This document shows positions 61,831 to 64,000 of a stretch of 64,000 nucleotides of DNA, piece by piece. The position numbers and the translations under genes were made by a program. The stretch's first letter is position 1. Each line of letters begins with the position of its first letter. Origin of the DNA: Vitellaria paradoxa (lineage: Eukaryota; Streptophyta; Magnoliopsida; Ericales; Sapotaceae); assembly GCA_019916065.1 (NCBI GenBank), contig CM034242.1:45878626-45942625 (forward strand). Reading direction: 5' to 3'. Below the pieces are notes generated by a model that saw only the letters and a list, made by a program, of their open reading frames with translations, ran no database searches and was not told the DNA's origin.

Positions 61831-64000
61831 TACATACATATAAATATTGGTATGGTCATTCCAAGAGGAGGAGTAACTGTAAGTTCCTTTCGTCAAACAA
61901 ATGCTAAACTGTGTCGCCAAGGATCTGCAGCGTTGATAGTGTTGTCTTTCTTTCTTGGATATATGTACTTATTTGTTTTCCCCCTCTTTCCCGTAAGAGT
62001 AGAAGATGAGTGCTATGTGGTCGACATCAGATTTGTTGAAGGAAAGAGAGAAGAAATCAAAATGCAAGTGCGGTGACTCTCGAGGGAAATTGCATTACAG
62101 AGCCTGTCAGCCTGATATGTTAAATCTCAATGAAAATGCAAAGCCCTAGCTCCTTCAAAACGCATGGTTTTATTTAGTTGAGAAGCAAATGAGCAATAAT
62201 TTTCCAATAAATACTGGAAGCACTTATGTTAGTGTTGAGCATACTAGGAAGCATCTATGGGATTTTTATTGTGTTACTACTAGGTGACTCGATATTTTTA
62301 CAACTGGAGATGACTTGTTTCAAAATCGAATTTAACTAAGTAGTAAAATATTTAAATTAGATTATTTCAAAAACTAGTTCATATTCGATTCTGCCAAAAA
62401 TTGGCAGAAAAAGGCCTTAAAAAGGACAACATTGGAATGAAGACTAACTGGATTCAGCATGCTTGTCAATGTAAAGCTTCTGAATCCAATTTTGAATAAA
62501 TTTTGAATTCCTCCCAGGTGTTCAAGCTGGCATTCATCAATGAAAAAAGGTAGGTTCGTAAAATAATAAACTATGCAGTATACTCGAGGTTCACCCAAGT
62601 TCAATTCGATCTTTCAGCTCAATTGAGAGCAATATTAAACATAAAAGAACCGAACACCAACAGCAAATTTAACCTCGTTATATTATTAAATGTAAAATAT
62701 CAATCCATTCAATATTAATTCAATGACAAACCCAAGTTCAAGTTATAAGATAAAAAAACTAAACCTGAATAAATTTTTCTCTCGTTAAAAAATCAATCAA
62801 ATAAGGGCATAACAAGTCACACCAAAATATTCACCACTAGGCAAGAGCATTGCAATTCGCCCACCAAATTATAATGATAGCAATTAGAAATATCAATGGA
62901 ACAGGTATAACTTTCTTTGTGTTAAACAATATCCTTTCCCATCTCCGTCATCATTTTGGGAATAAAAATTTTTCTTATATTTATCTCTATTAAATAATAG
63001 ATTCCCTGTTCCTATCTTTGTTTATCCACCAAACATAAAAATTATCTATATATAAAATAAATAGTAAAAATTGTCATAAATATTATATATATTAAATAAA
63101 AAAACACATTTATAAATATTAAAAATATATATATATAAATAAATAAATATTTAAAGATTTTCATATCCATCCTCATTTGAGAAACACCTTAAAATTTTCA
63201 TACTTGTCCCGCTATTCGTATCCCCACATCTCCTTAAACAGAACGGATGAAACACCTTAAAATTTTCATACTTGTCCCGCTATTTGTATCCCCACATCTC
63301 CTTAAACAGAACGGATGAAGCAAGTACCGCACGATATGAATAATTTTGACATTTCTAGCAGTACTTCAAACCCAACATTCAAAATCAAACATGTACAGGG
63401 AAATAGGCTAAGCCACTCTCATGCCTCCGGCCCTCCCATCAACCTTTAGATCTCATGGTAAAATGGGCAAAAACAAAAGTAAATTTGACAAGAAAGTAAA
63501 AAACACACCAACCAACATACTAACCACCTCCTCTATTTCAATGTCTTCACTATGCATTTGACCACACTGAGTCAATGCTTAAAAATTAAAATGACTGATT
63601 TTACCGTGACCCACAATCACAACAGCAGATTCAGGATTTCTGAAAACCACGAATATATATATATATATATATATAATCCATATTGAACATAATAATATAT
63701 AGGATTCGATGCACAACCGATGCATTTAGTACCGGTGCAGGGCCATTGTGCTTTTTAGCCATTGATTTTGAAACAGAAAATAATTATTCAAGAGCTCCGG
63801 TGATTTGAACAATTTACGCTAGTTCATATCTGTAGTAACCAGTTAAAAAATACTTATCATACACCAGACATGCGCCCGTACATAAATGCACCAGCTTTGC
63901 CCCGAATCCATAATATATATCATCAAGCTCAACCCTATAATACTAGTTGAACAAATGCAATTGCTAAGAAAAATCTGCATCAAGCAAAAACACTACTACT
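61831..64000. other. UGT80 3' flank and AT-rich intergenic
   Basis: No further gene is recognised. Short frames (61852-62076 plus, 62374-62604 minus) show no family similarity and probably overlap the UGT80 3' UTR or are chance. The stretch contains a 68-bp tandem duplication (63181-63316) and an (AT)n tract near 63653-63675. Confidence 0.55.
63181..63316. repeat. 68-bp tandem duplication, nearly perfect
   Basis: Copy 1 (63181-63248) and copy 2 (63249-63316) both read from GAAACACCTTAAAATTTTCA to CTTAAACAGAACGGAT and differ at one base (ATTCGT versus ATTTGT). It is a recent local duplication in non-coding sequence. Confidence 0.93.

Overview
This is nuclear chromosomal DNA from a flowering plant, most likely a eudicot. 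The genes are split by AT-rich GT-AG introns, coding exons are islands in a strongly A+T-rich background, and the gene families are plant-specific. Plastid-derived DNA, Tourist-like MITEs, copia-type retrotransposons, a TRIM, LINE remnants and a tRNA-derived SINE lie between or inside the genes. I cannot name the species from sequence alone.

Layout. (1) 504-2938, minus: a three-exon F-box/phloem-protein-2 gene (PP2-B type). (2) 4725-5327: a decayed nuclear copy of plastid DNA carrying the 3' half of the trans-spliced rps12 intron and rps12 exon 2. (3) 7131-8222, minus: a broken, truncated PPR gene resembling Arabidopsis At2g13600 (SLO2). (4) 9820-14635, plus: a five-exon receptor-like cytoplasmic kinase of the PBS1-like/RLCK-VII group with a Ser/Asp-rich tail. 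(5) 18095-25173, plus: a ten-exon universal-stress-protein plus kinase fusion. (6) 27868-34374 (possibly to 34527), plus: a six-exon R3H-domain protein with a LINE relic in intron 1. (7) 40039-61830, plus: a fourteen-exon sterol 3-beta-glucosyltransferase of the UGT80 family, 21.8 kb long because its introns hold a complete but dead copia element (with a SINE nested inside), a TRIM, LINE and gag relics, MITEs and local duplications. The exon models in (1), (4), (5), (6) and (7) were assembled by eye from frame, splice sites and family similarity, and all exon phases join cleanly.

The genes do not form a pathway or cluster. The likely roles are ubiquitin-ligase substrate recognition (PP2-B), membrane-associated immune or growth signalling (PBL-type kinase), probably non-catalytic signalling (USP-kinase), single-stranded nucleic-acid binding (R3H) and steryl glucoside synthesis (UGT80).

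I found no convincing previously undescribed multi-gene system. The observations most worth a second look are: a three-member Tourist-like MITE family with an internal hairpin, duplicated in one copy with matched changes in both arms; a recent 94/95-bp tandem duplication that copied the splice acceptor of UGT80 exon 4; a 1.27-kb foldback element; a TRIM whose LTR ends are themselves long inverted repeats; repeated T(n)G(n) homopolymer junctions; a probable GC-AG intron; a shortened activation loop in the PBL kinase; and an in-frame TAA followed by 50 coding-like codons in the R3H gene.
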